Notes: generated by a model from the letters alone, not told the origin. A stretch of 64,000 bases of DNA from Caulobacter sp. BP25 (GCF_002737755.1 NZ_PEGH01000019.1:62001-126000); one strand, 5' to 3'; counted from the first letter of the stretch, positions 36,589 through 45,205 are shown. Made by a program: numbers and translations.

Positions 36589-37026
36589 TCAGCGCTGGCG
36601 CAGCCACCAGCCGGCCCAGACCAGGCCGTAGCCGATCAACTGGGCGATGATCAGGGCCGTGACGCCGATGGCGAACCAATCCGTCGGCGCGTGCTGGCCC
36701 AGCAGCGCGACCAGGCGCGCGTCGCCGATTAGGAACGGGACCGGCAGAACCAGGAGCATCGCGCTCGAACCGCCCCAGAACCACGCGAACTTGTGAGCCT
36801 CGCGGGCGGCCTCGTCGATATTGCGCCAGTAGACGACGCTGGTGATCGCCGCGAGCAGGGCCAAGCCGACGAAGCCAGCGCCCAGAATGACGGGTGAGAT
36901 CGCCAGGCTCTGGTCCTTGGCGATGTGGTAACCCGCGCCGCTGACCGCCCCGATCAGGAAGGCGCCGATCAGCCCTCGCAGCGCCGCCGTTTGGCGGCGC
37001 GCCTGACGTCCGATGTGTTCGCTCAT
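36589..37026 (-). CDS. Four-helix membrane protein of unknown function
   Basis: 145 residues. Hydrophobic segments near residues 18-35, 46-66, 88-108 and 118-140, with the loop RNIDEAAREAHKFAWFWGGSSAML between the second and third. Resembles the protein encoded immediately downstream in layout (same position of an acidic E-A-x-x-E/D loop), which suggests two related subunits. Thirty bases separate them. Function unknown. Confidence 0.75.
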   Translation of the reverse strand: MSEHIGRQARRQTAALRGLIGAFLIGAVSGAGYHIAKDQSLAISPVILGAGFVGLALLAAITSVVYWRNIDEAAREAHKFAWFWGGSSAMLLVLPVPFLIGDARLVALLGQHAPTDWFAIGVTALIIAQLIGYGLVWAGWWLRQR

Positions 37027-37054
37027 TGATCCCCTCTTTGATCCAGACGGCCGA

Positions 37055-37216
37055 CTAAAGCGCGGCCAGCGCTTCGACGGCGCCGGCCGCCAGGAGCGGG
37101 CCGCCCATCTCGCGCGCGGCGCAGACAGCCGTGACCAACGAAGCCGAGCTCGAAGCCAGGCCAATGGCGAGCTTATCCCTACGGCTGACGGGTGCGCGCT
37201 GAACGTTCTTCCTCAT
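37055..37216 (-). CDS. Small Ala-rich membrane-associated protein
   Basis: 53 residues: a basic N-terminus (MRKNVQRAPVSRRDK) followed by an Ala/Gly/Ser-rich hydrophobic stretch. AGGAGG seven bases before the ATG is among the best ribosome sites in the window, which is the main reason to accept it. First gene of the small Xre operon, directly after its promoter. No family recognised. Confidence 0.6.
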   Translation of the reverse strand: MRKNVQRAPVSRRDKLAIGLASSSASLVTAVCAAREMGGPLLAAGAVEALAAL

Positions 37217-37236
37217 GACAAGCCTCCTCGTCGAAA

Positions 37237-37276
37237 TGACAAGGACAGTTGTCACAAAAGGTCGAGGCCGTGTCAA
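37237..37276 (-). promoter_or_regulatory. Promoter and operator-like dyad of the Xre/membrane-protein operon
   Basis: On the minus strand TTGACAC (ending at 37276) is followed after 14 bases by GTGACAAC (37248-37255), close to the Caulobacter housekeeping promoter. TGACAA-N6-TTGTCA (37237-37254), a perfect dyad, overlaps the -10, and further TTGTCA/TGACA copies lie at 37283-37288 and 37214-37219. This is where an autorepressor would bind. Confidence 0.55.
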
Positions 37277-37332
37277 GCGGTCTTGTCATTATGTCGTTCA
37301 AGCCAGACTAAATGACGGACAGACTTGATGTT

Positions 37333-37635
37333 TTAGGCGGCTCTTTGATCCAGAAAGGGGTCACGCACAGCGGGCTCGCCCATCACGGCGCGCCAGTGCA
37401 CCGCCTCGAGTCGCTTGGCGGCCAGGGCGCGTCCCCAGACGTCTGGGCGCGGACGAGCGACCACCTCCCAGCCGTAGCGCGAGAAGCGGTCACCGAAATC
37501 AGACCAGCGGATCACCCGCCCCCTGGCGTCCTGCCGCCAGATCGCCTTGTCGCAGCCGGGAATGCGCGCGCAGCGCTCCCAAGCGTCGACGCGACTTTGC
37601 AGGATCAGGAACGGGTCTTGAGCATGACGGGCCAA
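37333..37635 (-). CDS. Hypothetical protein, 100 residues
   Basis: Hydrophilic, Arg/Trp-rich protein (SRVDAWERCARIPGCDKAIWRQDARGRVIRW...). TTG start with GGAG seven bases upstream. No membrane segment or known motif. The composition is more protein-like than the antisense frames, but the evidence is coding potential only. Confidence 0.45.
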   Translation of the reverse strand: MARHAQDPFLILQSRVDAWERCARIPGCDKAIWRQDARGRVIRWSDFGDRFSRYGWEVVARPRPDVWGRALAAKRLEAVHWRAVMGEPAVRDPFLDQRAA

Positions 37636-37794
37636 GCTGGTCTCCGTGGTCTTCCGCCGCCCTCCGCGTCCGGCGACTCAGAAGATCACCGCCCGCGAGG
37701 ACGAGACCAGGATTTGTGCAACGACACGCACTGTCCACCAGATGTAGTGCGGCGCGTTGCCGCGCGACGGGCCTGCGACAGACGCGAAGCGCCG

Positions 37795-38814
37795 CTAGGA
37801 CCAGACCTTGAAGTGCTTTGACAGTTTCAGCCCCTGGCGCTGGTAGTGCGATCCGCCCTCGCCGTAGAGCCGCTCCGGACGCGCCGTCAGGGGCTCGTAG
37901 ACCAGGCGCGCCACGGTCTGGCCGTCCTCCAGCAGGAACGGGGTCTCGTGGCTGCGGACCTCCAGCACGCCCTTGGAGCCGCGCGCCAGCGCCTCATCGG
38001 TGCCAAAGCCCGGATCGAAGAAGCCGGCATAGTGGACACGGAACTCGCCGACCGACGGGTCGATCGGCGTCATCTCGGCGGCTTCCATCACCGGGATCTC
38101 GATGTCGTCCTTGCTGGCCAGAATGTAGAATTCGCCCGGGTCCAACAGCAGTTCGCCATGGCGGGCCTCCAGCGGCTCCCAGAAGTCGCGCGGGTCGTGG
38201 CCGTCCTCGTGGTCAAGGTCGACAACGCCGGCGTGGCGCCGCCCCCGGAAGCCGACGATGCCCGCCGTCAGATCGACGCCAACGCTGCGGATCGACAGCT
38301 TGGCCGGCTCGCCGCGCTTCAGACGCAGCTGGTTCAGACGCGTGCCGGCCCGCACCAGCACCGAAAAGGTCTGCGGCGCGATCTCGATATAGAGCGGCCC
38401 TTCATAGCCGGCGTCGACATCGTCGAAAGCGCGGCTGTGGTCGGTCAGCAGGCGGACGAAGACGTCCACGCGGCCGGTGGAGCTCTTGGGATTGCCGCGC
38501 GCCGAGACGTTGCCAGGCAGCGCCAAGCGCTCCTGGAGCTCGGCGATGTAGACACAGCCCTTCTCAAGCACCGCGCCCTTGGTCAGGTCCAGCTCGTGCA
38601 TGGCCACGTCCCTCAGGCGCTCGGGCACGCGGCGATGCAGGCCAGGCAGGAACGAGGCGCGGACCCGCCACGCCCGCGCGCCGAGCCGAAGATCCAGGCT
38701 GGCGGGCTGCACCTGATCGGTGTCGAACGGCGTGGCCGAGGTGATCGCCTCTTGAGCGATCAGGTCCTCGATCGTTTGGCAGGGCAGAATCCCTGCGGCG
38801 TGTGCGTCAGTCAT
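37795..38814 (-). CDS. dcd: 2'-deoxycytidine 5'-triphosphate deaminase, double-length
   Basis: 339 residues, about twice the usual bacterial Dcd. Two dUTPase-fold halves are visible: PASLDLRLGARAWRVRA ... ARGNPKSSTGRVDVFVRLLTDHSRAFDDV and a second with PGEFYILASKDDIEIP ... VHYAGFFDPGFG. SSTGRVDVF-type wording corresponds to the substrate-binding loop. Makes dUTP from dCTP for thymidylate synthesis. The long form is usual in alphaproteobacteria. Divergent from metZ. Confidence 0.88.
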   Translation of the reverse strand: MTDAHAAGILPCQTIEDLIAQEAITSATPFDTDQVQPASLDLRLGARAWRVRASFLPGLHRRVPERLRDVAMHELDLTKGAVLEKGCVYIAELQERLALPGNVSARGNPKSSTGRVDVFVRLLTDHSRAFDDVDAGYEGPLYIEIAPQTFSVLVRAGTRLNQLRLKRGEPAKLSIRSVGVDLTAGIVGFRGRRHAGVVDLDHEDGHDPRDFWEPLEARHGELLLDPGEFYILASKDDIEIPVMEAAEMTPIDPSVGEFRVHYAGFFDPGFGTDEALARGSKGVLEVRSHETPFLLEDGQTVARLVYEPLTARPERLYGEGGSHYQRQGLKLSKHFKVWS

Positions 38815-38989
38815 CGGCGCGACACTCGCCAAACCCGGCCGCAAAGGCAAGGCTCGGCGCAAATCAGGGCGGGCGGGACAATCGACAGGCGGAGCGTGAC
38901 AATTCTTCGCCCCGTCCAGCGGTGTTGTGGCTTGACCCAGGCGCCCCTCCCGCTCCTTATGCCGGCGTTTTACGCGTAGGAGGCGGGCG

Positions 38990-40174
38990 GTGGCCGAAGA
39001 TCCGAAAGACTGGGATGTCGCGACAAAATTGATCCGAGGCGGGATCGCGCGCTCGCAGTTCATGGAGACGGCCGAAGCGCTCTACCTGACCCAGGGCTTC
39101 ACCTATGACAGCGCCGAGGCCGCCGACCGCCGCTTCGCGGGCGAGGATCCCGGTTTCGTCTATTCGCGGTTCAACAATCCGACCGTGAAGATGTTCGAGG
39201 ACCGCCTGGCCCTGCTGGAAGGCGCCGAGGTCTGCCGTGCGCAAGCGACGGGCATGGCCTCGATCCACGCCTCGCTGATGGGCCTGGTCAAGGCCGGCGA
39301 CCACGTCGTGGCCGGCCGCGCCCTGTTCGGCTCGTGCCGCTGGATCGTCGCCGAATGGCTGCCGCGCTTCGGCGTCGAGACAACCTTCGTCGACGCCACG
39401 GACCTTAAGGCCTGGGAAGCGGCGATCCGCCCGGGCACCAAGGCCGTGCTGATCGAGACGCCGTCGAACCCGGTGCTGGAGATCACCGACATCGCCGCCG
39501 TGGCTGAAATGGCCCACGCCGTCGGGGCGAAGGTCATCGTCGACAACGTCTTCGCCACCCCCATCTTCCAGCAGCCGCTGAAGCTGGGCGCCGACGTTGT
39601 CGTCTATTCGGCCACCAAGCACATCGACGGCCAAGGCCGCGTCCTGGGCGGGGCGATCCTGACCAGCGAGGCGATCAACGAGGAGTTCTACCGCGACAGC
39701 CTGCGCCACACCGGCCCGTCTCTGTCGCCATTCAACGCCTGGGTGATGCTGAAGGGCCTCGAGACCCTGGACCTGCGCGTTCGTCGCCAAAGCGACACCG
39801 CCGCGGCCCTGGCCGACGTCATGGCCGAGCACAAGAAGGTCCGCACCGTCCTCTACCCGTTCCGCAAGGACCATCCGGGCTATGAGGTCGCCAAGAAGCA
39901 GATGAGCGGCGGCGGCACGGTGATCGCGCTGGACCTGGGCTCGCGCGAGGCGGCCTTCCGGTTCCTGAACGCGCTGGAAATCGTCGACATCTCCAACAAT
40001 CTGGGCGACGCCAAGTCGATGGCGACCCACCCGCCGACCACGACCCACCGCTCGGTGCCCGAAGAGGAGCGCCCGCTGCTGGGCGTCACCGAAGGCGGCG
40101 TGCGCCTGTCCGTGGGCCTGGAAAGCCTGGCCGACCTGACCCGAGACGTGATCCGTGCGCTCGATCAGGCGTGA
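38990..40174 (+). CDS. metZ: O-succinylhomoserine sulfhydrylase
   Basis: 394 residues, Cys/Met-metabolism PLP family. Converts O-succinylhomoserine and sulfide to homocysteine. PLP lysine K210 in VVYSATKHIDGQGRVLGG; YSRFNNPTVKMFEDRLALLEGAE near the N-terminus and GVTEGGVRLSVGLE near the end. GTG start with AGGAGG upstream. I looked for a SAM riboswitch in the 175-base leader and saw none. Overlap or close spacing with apaG suggests co-transcription. Confidence 0.92.
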   Translation: MAEDPKDWDVATKLIRGGIARSQFMETAEALYLTQGFTYDSAEAADRRFAGEDPGFVYSRFNNPTVKMFEDRLALLEGAEVCRAQATGMASIHASLMGLVKAGDHVVAGRALFGSCRWIVAEWLPRFGVETTFVDATDLKAWEAAIRPGTKAVLIETPSNPVLEITDIAAVAEMAHAVGAKVIVDNVFATPIFQQPLKLGADVVVYSATKHIDGQGRVLGGAILTSEAINEEFYRDSLRHTGPSLSPFNAWVMLKGLETLDLRVRRQSDTAAALADVMAEHKKVRTVLYPFRKDHPGYEVAKKQMSGGGTVIALDLGSREAAFRFLNALEIVDISNNLGDAKSMATHPPTTTHRSVPEEERPLLGVTEGGVRLSVGLESLADLTRDVIRALDQA

Positions 40175-40187
40175 GACCTCCCCGCCG

Positions 40188-40619
40188 ATGCAGCGGATGC
40201 GGCGACGGCGCGGCCACGCCGCGGCGATCTATGAAGCGCGCACGCGCGACATCGTCGTGCGCGTCTTCCCAGCCTATGCGGCCGAGGAGTCCTCTCCCGA
40301 GGAGGGCGTCTACCTTTGGTCCTACACAGTGGAGATCGAGAACCACGGCGTTGAGACTGTCACCCTCGTCTCGCGCCGCTGGACCATCATCGACGGCCAG
40401 AACCGCGTGAACGAGGTCGAGGGATCGGGCGTCGTCGGCGAACAGCCGGAACTGAGGCCCCGCGAGGCCTTCCGCTACGTCTCCAACTGCCCCCTGCCCA
40501 CGCCCTCGGGCGCGATGCGCGGCAGCTACCAGATGGTGACCGAGGCCGGCGAGGTGTTCGACGCCGAGATCCCCGAGTTCTCACTGCACCTGCCCGGCGC
40601 CTCGCTGAAGATGAACTGA
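40188..40619 (+). CDS. apaG: ApaG family protein
   Basis: 143 residues. The ApaG fibronectin-III-like core is complete: YTVEIENHGVETVTLVSRRWTIIDG, EVEGSGVVGEQPELRPREAFRYVSNCPLPTPSGAMRGSYQMV. Linked in bacteria to cation homeostasis; biochemical function unsettled. Start uncertain: GTG 40155 (inside metZ), ATG 40188 or ATG 40200; the domain itself begins around IYEARTRDI. The Arg-rich first residues (MQRMRRRRG) may be untranslated. Confidence 0.9.
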   Translation: MQRMRRRRGHAAAIYEARTRDIVVRVFPAYAAEESSPEEGVYLWSYTVEIENHGVETVTLVSRRWTIIDGQNRVNEVEGSGVVGEQPELRPREAFRYVSNCPLPTPSGAMRGSYQMVTEAGEVFDAEIPEFSLHLPGASLKMN

Positions 40620-40788
40620 GGCGGACCTCCCAGGAACTCATCATTTGCCCTAGGCGGCCGGCGCCGAGTAGCTCTGCCTGCATTCGCAATCATAAGCTTT
40701 ATTTGTTCTATATACTGACATAGGTTGTGTCGCAGAATTCGCTTGGGATGGGCGGGCTGGCGGGGCCGCCCTTTGGGTGGACCGGGGG

Positions 40789-41121
40789 ATGGATTCCAGG
40801 GGGGATCGGCTAAGCCACGCCATCAAGGGTCGCGGCATCTCCAAGATGATGGCCTTGGCGCTGGACCTCGACGTCCACGAGAGCGCCATCAGCCGCTGGC
40901 GCAAGAACGGCCCCATGTCACTGGAGAACGCCGCGCGGATTTCCGAGGTGCTGGATATCTCGCTCGACTGGCTGGTGCTGGGTCGCGGCGAGATGGACGG
41001 CCATACCGTCGAAAGCTTGGCGTCGGAGGAATTCGAGTACCTGCGCGTTCTGCGCAAGGTTCGGCGAAGGGCGCGGGTTCGCCTGATGGCCCTGCTTGAG
41101 GAGATGACCGAACCCACTTGA
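40789..41121 (+). CDS. Xre-family regulator heading an unknown cassette
   Basis: 110 residues. HTH of the CI/Cro type: RLSHAIKGRGISKMMALALDLDVHESAISRWRKNGPMSLENAARISEVLDISLDWLVLGRGEMDG, like phage-type Xre proteins with a short Arg-rich helical tail. Preceded by an AT-rich promoter region (TATACT at 40711). GTG 40777 is an alternative start. Its stop codon lies inside the first of two tandem palindromes (41116-41165) that look like its binding sites, upstream of the next gene. Base composition is lower in GC than neighbours. Confidence 0.82.
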   Translation: MDSRGDRLSHAIKGRGISKMMALALDLDVHESAISRWRKNGPMSLENAARISEVLDISLDWLVLGRGEMDGHTVESLASEEFEYLRVLRKVRRRARVRLMALLEEMTEPT

Positions 41122-41165
41122 GCTGGGCGCAAGTTTGCGTCGCCGGACTTGCGCTCACCTCAAGT
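41116..41165. promoter_or_regulatory. Tandem operator-like palindromes ACTTG-N9-CAAGT
   Basis: Two 19-bp dyads, 41116-41134 (ACTTGAGCTGGGCGCAAGT) and 41147-41165 (ACTTGCGCTCACCTCAAGT), share outer halves exactly and are mutual inverted copies at 17 of 19 positions. Centres are 31 bases apart, three helical turns. They end at the start of a promoter. They could also fold as one 19-bp hairpin in RNA. Confidence 0.65.
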
Positions 41166-41194
41166 TGTTAGACCTTAAAATACAACCATATTTA
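41165..41194 (+). promoter_or_regulatory. Candidate promoter of the 41292 gene
   Basis: TTGTTA at 41165-41170 and TATTTA at 41189-41194, spacer 18 bases, in the most AT-rich stretch locally; about 100 bases before the start codon and abutting the tandem palindromes. Confidence 0.4.
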
Positions 41195-41291
41195 GAGCAC
41201 TCTTTGGGCGTCGAGGGGACGCGATCGCCCATAGCCCCACCAAATGGAACGACCGCTTTCTCTCGACACCCCTCAATCACGGGAGATAACG

Positions 41292-41960
41292 ATGTCCACC
41301 CTGCTTACCATCAACGTTACCAATCTCGGCGCATCCACCCAGGAATTCTTCTTTTTCCAACAGCCTGCGGTTTATAGTGGCGGCGCGAACGTCTACAGCA
41401 ACAGCCTCTATTCTCAGAAGCTAGGGAACTATGACGAAACTGGCGCGGAACTTACGTTCCAAGTAAACATGCAGTACTATGCTGGCATTCAGCAGGCCCA
41501 TACCATCCCGACCATCGGACAGTCCTCGGGCTACGCGTCAGCCAGCCGCGCCATCGAGCTGACGCCGGCGACCGGCAGCGCCAAGAACTGGACCACGGCG
41601 ACGGTCGACCCGCTGGGCCTTAGCCCGACGGCCTCGAGTTCGGACGTTCAGCTCGGCGCTTTCCGGATCACGACCCCGACCTATTCGTCGCCCCCCGCCA
41701 TCTACAACGTTGGCTCGGCGGTCGAGGTGAACGGCGGGATCACCCTATCGAACTTCGTGGTCGCCAACCCCTCAAGCCACACCGACTGCCAACCGATCCT
41801 CAAGTACTACGTCCAAACCGGCAAATACACGGCCGGTACGGTGATGAACTTCACTCAGTCCAGCATCAACTCGGCGGTCTGTGACTTCACCGGCGGCTTC
41901 TCGATCATCAACGTCACGCTCAACGCGGACGGCAGCTGGTCGACCGACACCATCAAGTAG
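41292..41960 (+). CDS. Unknown Ser/Thr/Asn-rich protein with FFFFQQPAVYSGG motif
   Basis: 222 residues with no signal peptide or membrane helix. It opens MSTLLTINVTNLGASTQEFFFFQQPAVYSGGANVYSNSL, predicted beta-rich, and is high in Ser, Thr, Asn, Tyr; only two Cys (DCQPIL and AVCDFTGGF). Composition suggests an extracellular, lectin-like or self-assembling beta protein. GGGAG precedes the ATG at 41292. I do not recognise the family. It sits under the tandem palindromes and is likely regulated by the Xre protein. Confidence 0.75.
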   Translation: MSTLLTINVTNLGASTQEFFFFQQPAVYSGGANVYSNSLYSQKLGNYDETGAELTFQVNMQYYAGIQQAHTIPTIGQSSGYASASRAIELTPATGSAKNWTTATVDPLGLSPTASSSDVQLGAFRITTPTYSSPPAIYNVGSAVEVNGGITLSNFVVANPSSHTDCQPILKYYVQTGKYTAGTVMNFTQSSINSAVCDFTGGFSIINVTLNADGSWSTDTIK

Positions 41961-41977
41961 GCTGCCCACTCAATTAG

Positions 41978-42007
41978 GTGAGCGGGCGAGCCCCACCGCC
42001 CGCTCAC
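41978..42007 (+). terminator. GC hairpin after the 41292 gene
   Basis: Perfect 11-bp stem (GTGAGCGGGCG / CGCCCGCTCAC, 8-nt loop) 17 bases past the stop; no T-tract. The remaining 170 bases to the next gene hold no clear promoter. Confidence 0.5.
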
Positions 42008-42178
42008 ACCCGCTAAGACCAATTTCAACGACAGGTACGGCAGGCTCGCCGCCCCCCCTCTCGGCTCGAGAGAACCCGCCGCTCGTTTACGCCAGCGTCG
42101 GCGCCCTCCCCTGTCCAGCTTCCAGCGCGCCGGCTCGCGGCACGCAAACTCCCCCGCCGCCTAAAACAGGAGATTTCC

Positions 42179-43099
42179 ATGGCTATCGGCTATTCGAGCT
42201 TCGACACGCCGACCTCGAACGTAGTTCCCACGTGGACTGGAGGTCGCTTCGCCGCTGAGTTCTCGAACACCGCGGTATTTACGTGCGGACCGGACGAGAC
42301 CTGCGCGGACGGTGTCTATCGCCAGACCGTGAAAGGCGAATTCTTGGTCAATGGCTCGCCTTTGACACACGTCTTGTGCGGCCCCGTCGTGCTGTCGCCG
42401 ACAGATTATGAGGAGGACGGCTGTCCTCCCGCCGGCGACAACTGCGACTTCTGCACAGCCTACGGCTATCGCCAGTGCGCCATGACCAACGACCGCTATA
42501 CAAACCCCGATCAGGCCACAGGCTCTGATTTCAGCATGGAGGACGCGCCTGGGTTCAACGCGCCCCTTAACCCCTTGAACAACTACACCATCAACCTGTC
42601 GTTTGAGGGTATGCTGTTCGACATCGGCGCCGGGAACGTCCTGGCGACCCAGACCTGGACCGTTGTCGGCAGCAGCCTGTCCACACCTACGCTTGCTGCA
42701 ACGCAGGGGGAGGACCTTGTGCCAGCACAGGCGACTGCGGAGGAGATCGGGTTGGCGAGCACGGACAAGCTCTTCAGGGTGGAGCATACCCGCAATCGCC
42801 TCACTGGCGCCCTTGAGCTTCACTTGGTGATCCAACGGGCGGTCGGCAGCGCGCCGCTGAGTTCGAAAGCCCTGTCTGTCGCTCTGTTTGACGCGGACAA
42901 GGAACCCATGATCGCGGCTCTCGGCGAACCGAGCGGCGTGTACGAGATCGGAAGTCGGTCGGGAGTGACGACCAACGTCGTCTATAAGCTCCCCCCCACG
43001 GCCCCCGTTGCAACTTGGGCCGCTGTCACCGCAGTAACCGCAGATGGGGAGGCGAACCGCAAGGTCCGCATCGAGGAATTGCCGGTGATACAACGATAG
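42179..43099 (+). CDS. Unknown Cys-containing protein, partner of the 41292 gene
   Basis: 306 residues, no signal peptide. The N-terminal half has a Cys cluster (FTCGPDETCADG, HVLCGPVV, DGCPPAGDNCDFCTAYGYRQCAM) and the phrase TNDRYTNPDQATGSDFSMEDAPGF; the C-terminal half is beta-rich (LFRVEHTRNRLTGALELHLVIQRA). AGGAG precedes the ATG. Codon use is less GC-biased than in flanking genes. Family unknown. Placement suggests it works with the preceding protein, possibly as a secreted or particle-associated pair (inference). Confidence 0.72.
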   Translation: MAIGYSSFDTPTSNVVPTWTGGRFAAEFSNTAVFTCGPDETCADGVYRQTVKGEFLVNGSPLTHVLCGPVVLSPTDYEEDGCPPAGDNCDFCTAYGYRQCAMTNDRYTNPDQATGSDFSMEDAPGFNAPLNPLNNYTINLSFEGMLFDIGAGNVLATQTWTVVGSSLSTPTLAATQGEDLVPAQATAEEIGLASTDKLFRVEHTRNRLTGALELHLVIQRAVGSAPLSSKALSVALFDADKEPMIAALGEPSGVYEIGSRSGVTTNVVYKLPPTAPVATWAAVTAVTADGEANRKVRIEELPVIQR

Positions 43100-43143
43100 T
43101 CCCGGCTCGCCACGCCGCCGCCTCACGGCGGCGTGGACGCGCT

Positions 43144-44055
43144 TCACCCCGCCATCGGCGGGTCCAGCTTGTACACGCGCGAGCAGTATTCGCAGGTCAC
43201 ATGGATCTTGCCGTCAGGCTCGATCATCTCCTCGACTTCCTCGGCCGAGAACGAGTCCATCACCACGCCGATGCGGTCCTCCGAGCAGCGGCAGAAGGCG
43301 CGCAGCGGCTTTTCGTCGAGCAGACGCACGCCGTCCTCGTTGAACAGGCGCCACAGCAGGGTCGGGGTCGTGACGGTCGGGTCGATCAACTCGTCCTCGC
43401 CGGTCGTCTCGAACAGCGCCGTGACGTGTTGCCAGGCGTCTTGCGTATCGCCCCGCGCCTGGTCGCCCGCTATCACCTGGATCAGGATGCCGCCGGCGCG
43501 CCATTGAGGCCCCTCGCCCGTGTCGACCTGGCCGACGGCCAGGCGAACGCGGGTCGGGGTCTGTTCCGACTGGGCGAAGTACTGCTCGGCGCACAGGGCC
43601 AGGGTCTCGCCCTCGATCGGCGTCACGCCCTGGTAGCGGTCCATGTCAGGGCCCTGGTCCAGGGTCATGATGAAGACGCCGCCGCCCAGCAGGGTTTTGG
43701 CCCCGGGACGCGCGAAGCCTTCCGACACCGCCGCGACCTCCTCAGGGTCGAACCGGCAATAGCCGCGCAGGCCGCCCGAGGTGTCATAGTCGACCACCAC
43801 ATAGCGCACGGGGCCATCGCCCTGGGCCTGGATAATCAGCCGCCCTTCGAACTTCAGGCTGGAGCCGACCAGGGCCGCCAGCGCGCAGGCCTCGCCCAGC
43901 AGGTTGGCGACGGGCTCGGGATAGGCGTGGCGCGTCAACACCTCGTCGACGGCCTGGCCCAGCCGCACGACGCGGCCGCGCACGGGCAGGCCTTCGATCT
44001 GGAACGCGGAAACGACGTCGTCGAGGACGCCCGGAGTGGAAGCGATGTCGGTCAT
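43144..44055 (-). CDS. hslO: Hsp33-family redox-regulated chaperone
   Basis: 303 residues. The C-terminal zinc switch is C-x-C (FCRCSEDR) plus C-x-x-C (TCEYCSRVY), as in Hsp33. The core contains GGGVFIMTLDQG and YQGVTPIEGETLALCAEQYFAQSEQTPTRV. Oxidation releases zinc and activates holdase activity in the cytosol. Same strand and just downstream of argF. Confidence 0.93.
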   Translation of the reverse strand: MTDIASTPGVLDDVVSAFQIEGLPVRGRVVRLGQAVDEVLTRHAYPEPVANLLGEACALAALVGSSLKFEGRLIIQAQGDGPVRYVVVDYDTSGGLRGYCRFDPEEVAAVSEGFARPGAKTLLGGGVFIMTLDQGPDMDRYQGVTPIEGETLALCAEQYFAQSEQTPTRVRLAVGQVDTGEGPQWRAGGILIQVIAGDQARGDTQDAWQHVTALFETTGEDELIDPTVTTPTLLWRLFNEDGVRLLDEKPLRAFCRCSEDRIGVVMDSFSAEEVEEMIEPDGKIHVTCEYCSRVYKLDPPMAG

Positions 44056-44225
44056 GGGGCGGTTAGATAAGGGGTCTTGTGGAAATTGCGAGCCTGTCCG
44101 GATGCGACAGCAGGAACGACGTCTACCCGATCTGCGCAAAGCGACCTCCTGCCGCATTGCGGCGCTCGCGGAGTCGGCGCACCAATGAAGCGCCGTCGCT
44201 TTTGCCCATACGCGCCGGCGCAGTC

Positions 44226-44254
44226 GGCCAGCGCATTCCAACCGGGCGCTGGCC
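44226..44254 (-). terminator. Hairpin downstream of argF
   Basis: Perfect 9-bp stem (GGCCAGCGC / GCGCTGGCC, 11-nt loop) 16 bases past the argF stop on the minus strand; no T-tract. The 214 bases between argF and hslO otherwise show no gene. Confidence 0.5.
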
Positions 44255-44269
44255 GGCGCCCTTCTCTCT

Positions 44270-45205
44270 TCAGCCGATCGCGCCGAACGCCCAGGCCAGC
44301 ACCGACTTCTGGGCGTGGATGCGGTTCTCCGCCTCATCCCAGACTAGCGAGCGCGGACCGTCCATGACTTCGTCCGTGACCTCCTCGCCCCGGTGGGCCG
44401 GCAGGCAGTGCAGGAAGACGCCGTCGCCCTTGGCCAGGTCCATCAGCCTGTCGTCGACCTGGTAGGGCTCCAGCGCCGCGAGACGCTCGTCATGGTCGGT
44501 GTCGCCCATCGAGACCCAGGTGTCGGCCACGACGACGTCGGCGCCGCGCACGGCCTCCTTCGGGTCGGTCGTCATGCTGACCTTGCCTTGCAGGCCCTCG
44601 GCGCGCGCCAGGTCGTGCAGGTCGGCGTGATAGACGGCCGGGCAGGCGATCTTCAGCTCAAAGCCCAGCAAGGGCGCTGCGTGGATGAAGCTGGAGCAAA
44701 CATTGTTGCCGTCGCCGACCCAGGCGATCGTCTTGCCGCCGATGTCGCCGCGATGCTCCTCGATGGTGAGGATGTCGGCCATGATCTGGCACGGGTGGCT
44801 CTTGTCGGTCAGGCCGTTGATCACCGGCACAGTCGAGACCTGGGCGAAGCGCTCGACGTCGGCGTGGCTGTTGGCGCGGATCATGACCGCGTCGACCATC
44901 CGCGACAGCACCTTGGCGGTGTCCTCGATGGTCTCGCCGCGCCCCAGCTGCATGTCGGCCGAGGTCGAGATGATCGCCGAGCCGCCCAGCTGGCGCATGG
45001 CGGCGTCGAACGAGAAGCGGGTGCGGGTCGAGTTCTTCTGGAAGATCATCGACAGCACGCGATCCTTGGCCGGCGCGTCGGCATCGACCTTGCCTTGCGG
45101 CCAGCCCTTACGGGCGGTCTTGCGGGCCTTGGCGTCCTCGAGCAGCAAGCGCAGCGTCGGGCCGTCCAGCTTCCACAGGTCGATGAAGTGGCGGGGGGCG
45201 GTCAT
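44270..45205 (-). CDS. argF: Ornithine carbamoyltransferase
   Basis: 311 residues; makes citrulline. Carbamoyl-phosphate motif [12 protein letters not shown], ornithine-side motif [13 protein letters not shown], and [15 protein letters not shown] are intact. The upstream gene argD lies 63 bases away on the same strand, so argD-argF are probably one transcript, with argH elsewhere at 12798. Confidence 0.95.
   Translation of the reverse strand: MTAPRHFIDLWKLDGPTLRLLLEDAKARKTARKGWPQGKVDADAPAKDRVLSMIFQKNSTRTRFSFDAAMRQLGGSAIISTSADMQLGRGETIEDTAKVLSRMVDAVMIRANSHADVERFAQVSTVPVINGLTDKSHPCQIMADILTIEEHRGDIGGKTIAWVGDGNNVCSSFIHAAPLLGFELKIACPAVYHADLHDLARAEGLQGKVSMTTDPKEAVRGADVVVADTWVSMGDTDHDERLAALEPYQVDDRLMDLAKGDGVFLHCLPAHRGEEVTDEVMDGPRSLVWDEAENRIHAQKSVLAWAFGAIG

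Noticed and set aside
38815..38989. SAM riboswitch before metZ
   Set aside because: No SAM-II or SAM-I core could be recognised in the leader; only a weak promoter-like TTGACC.
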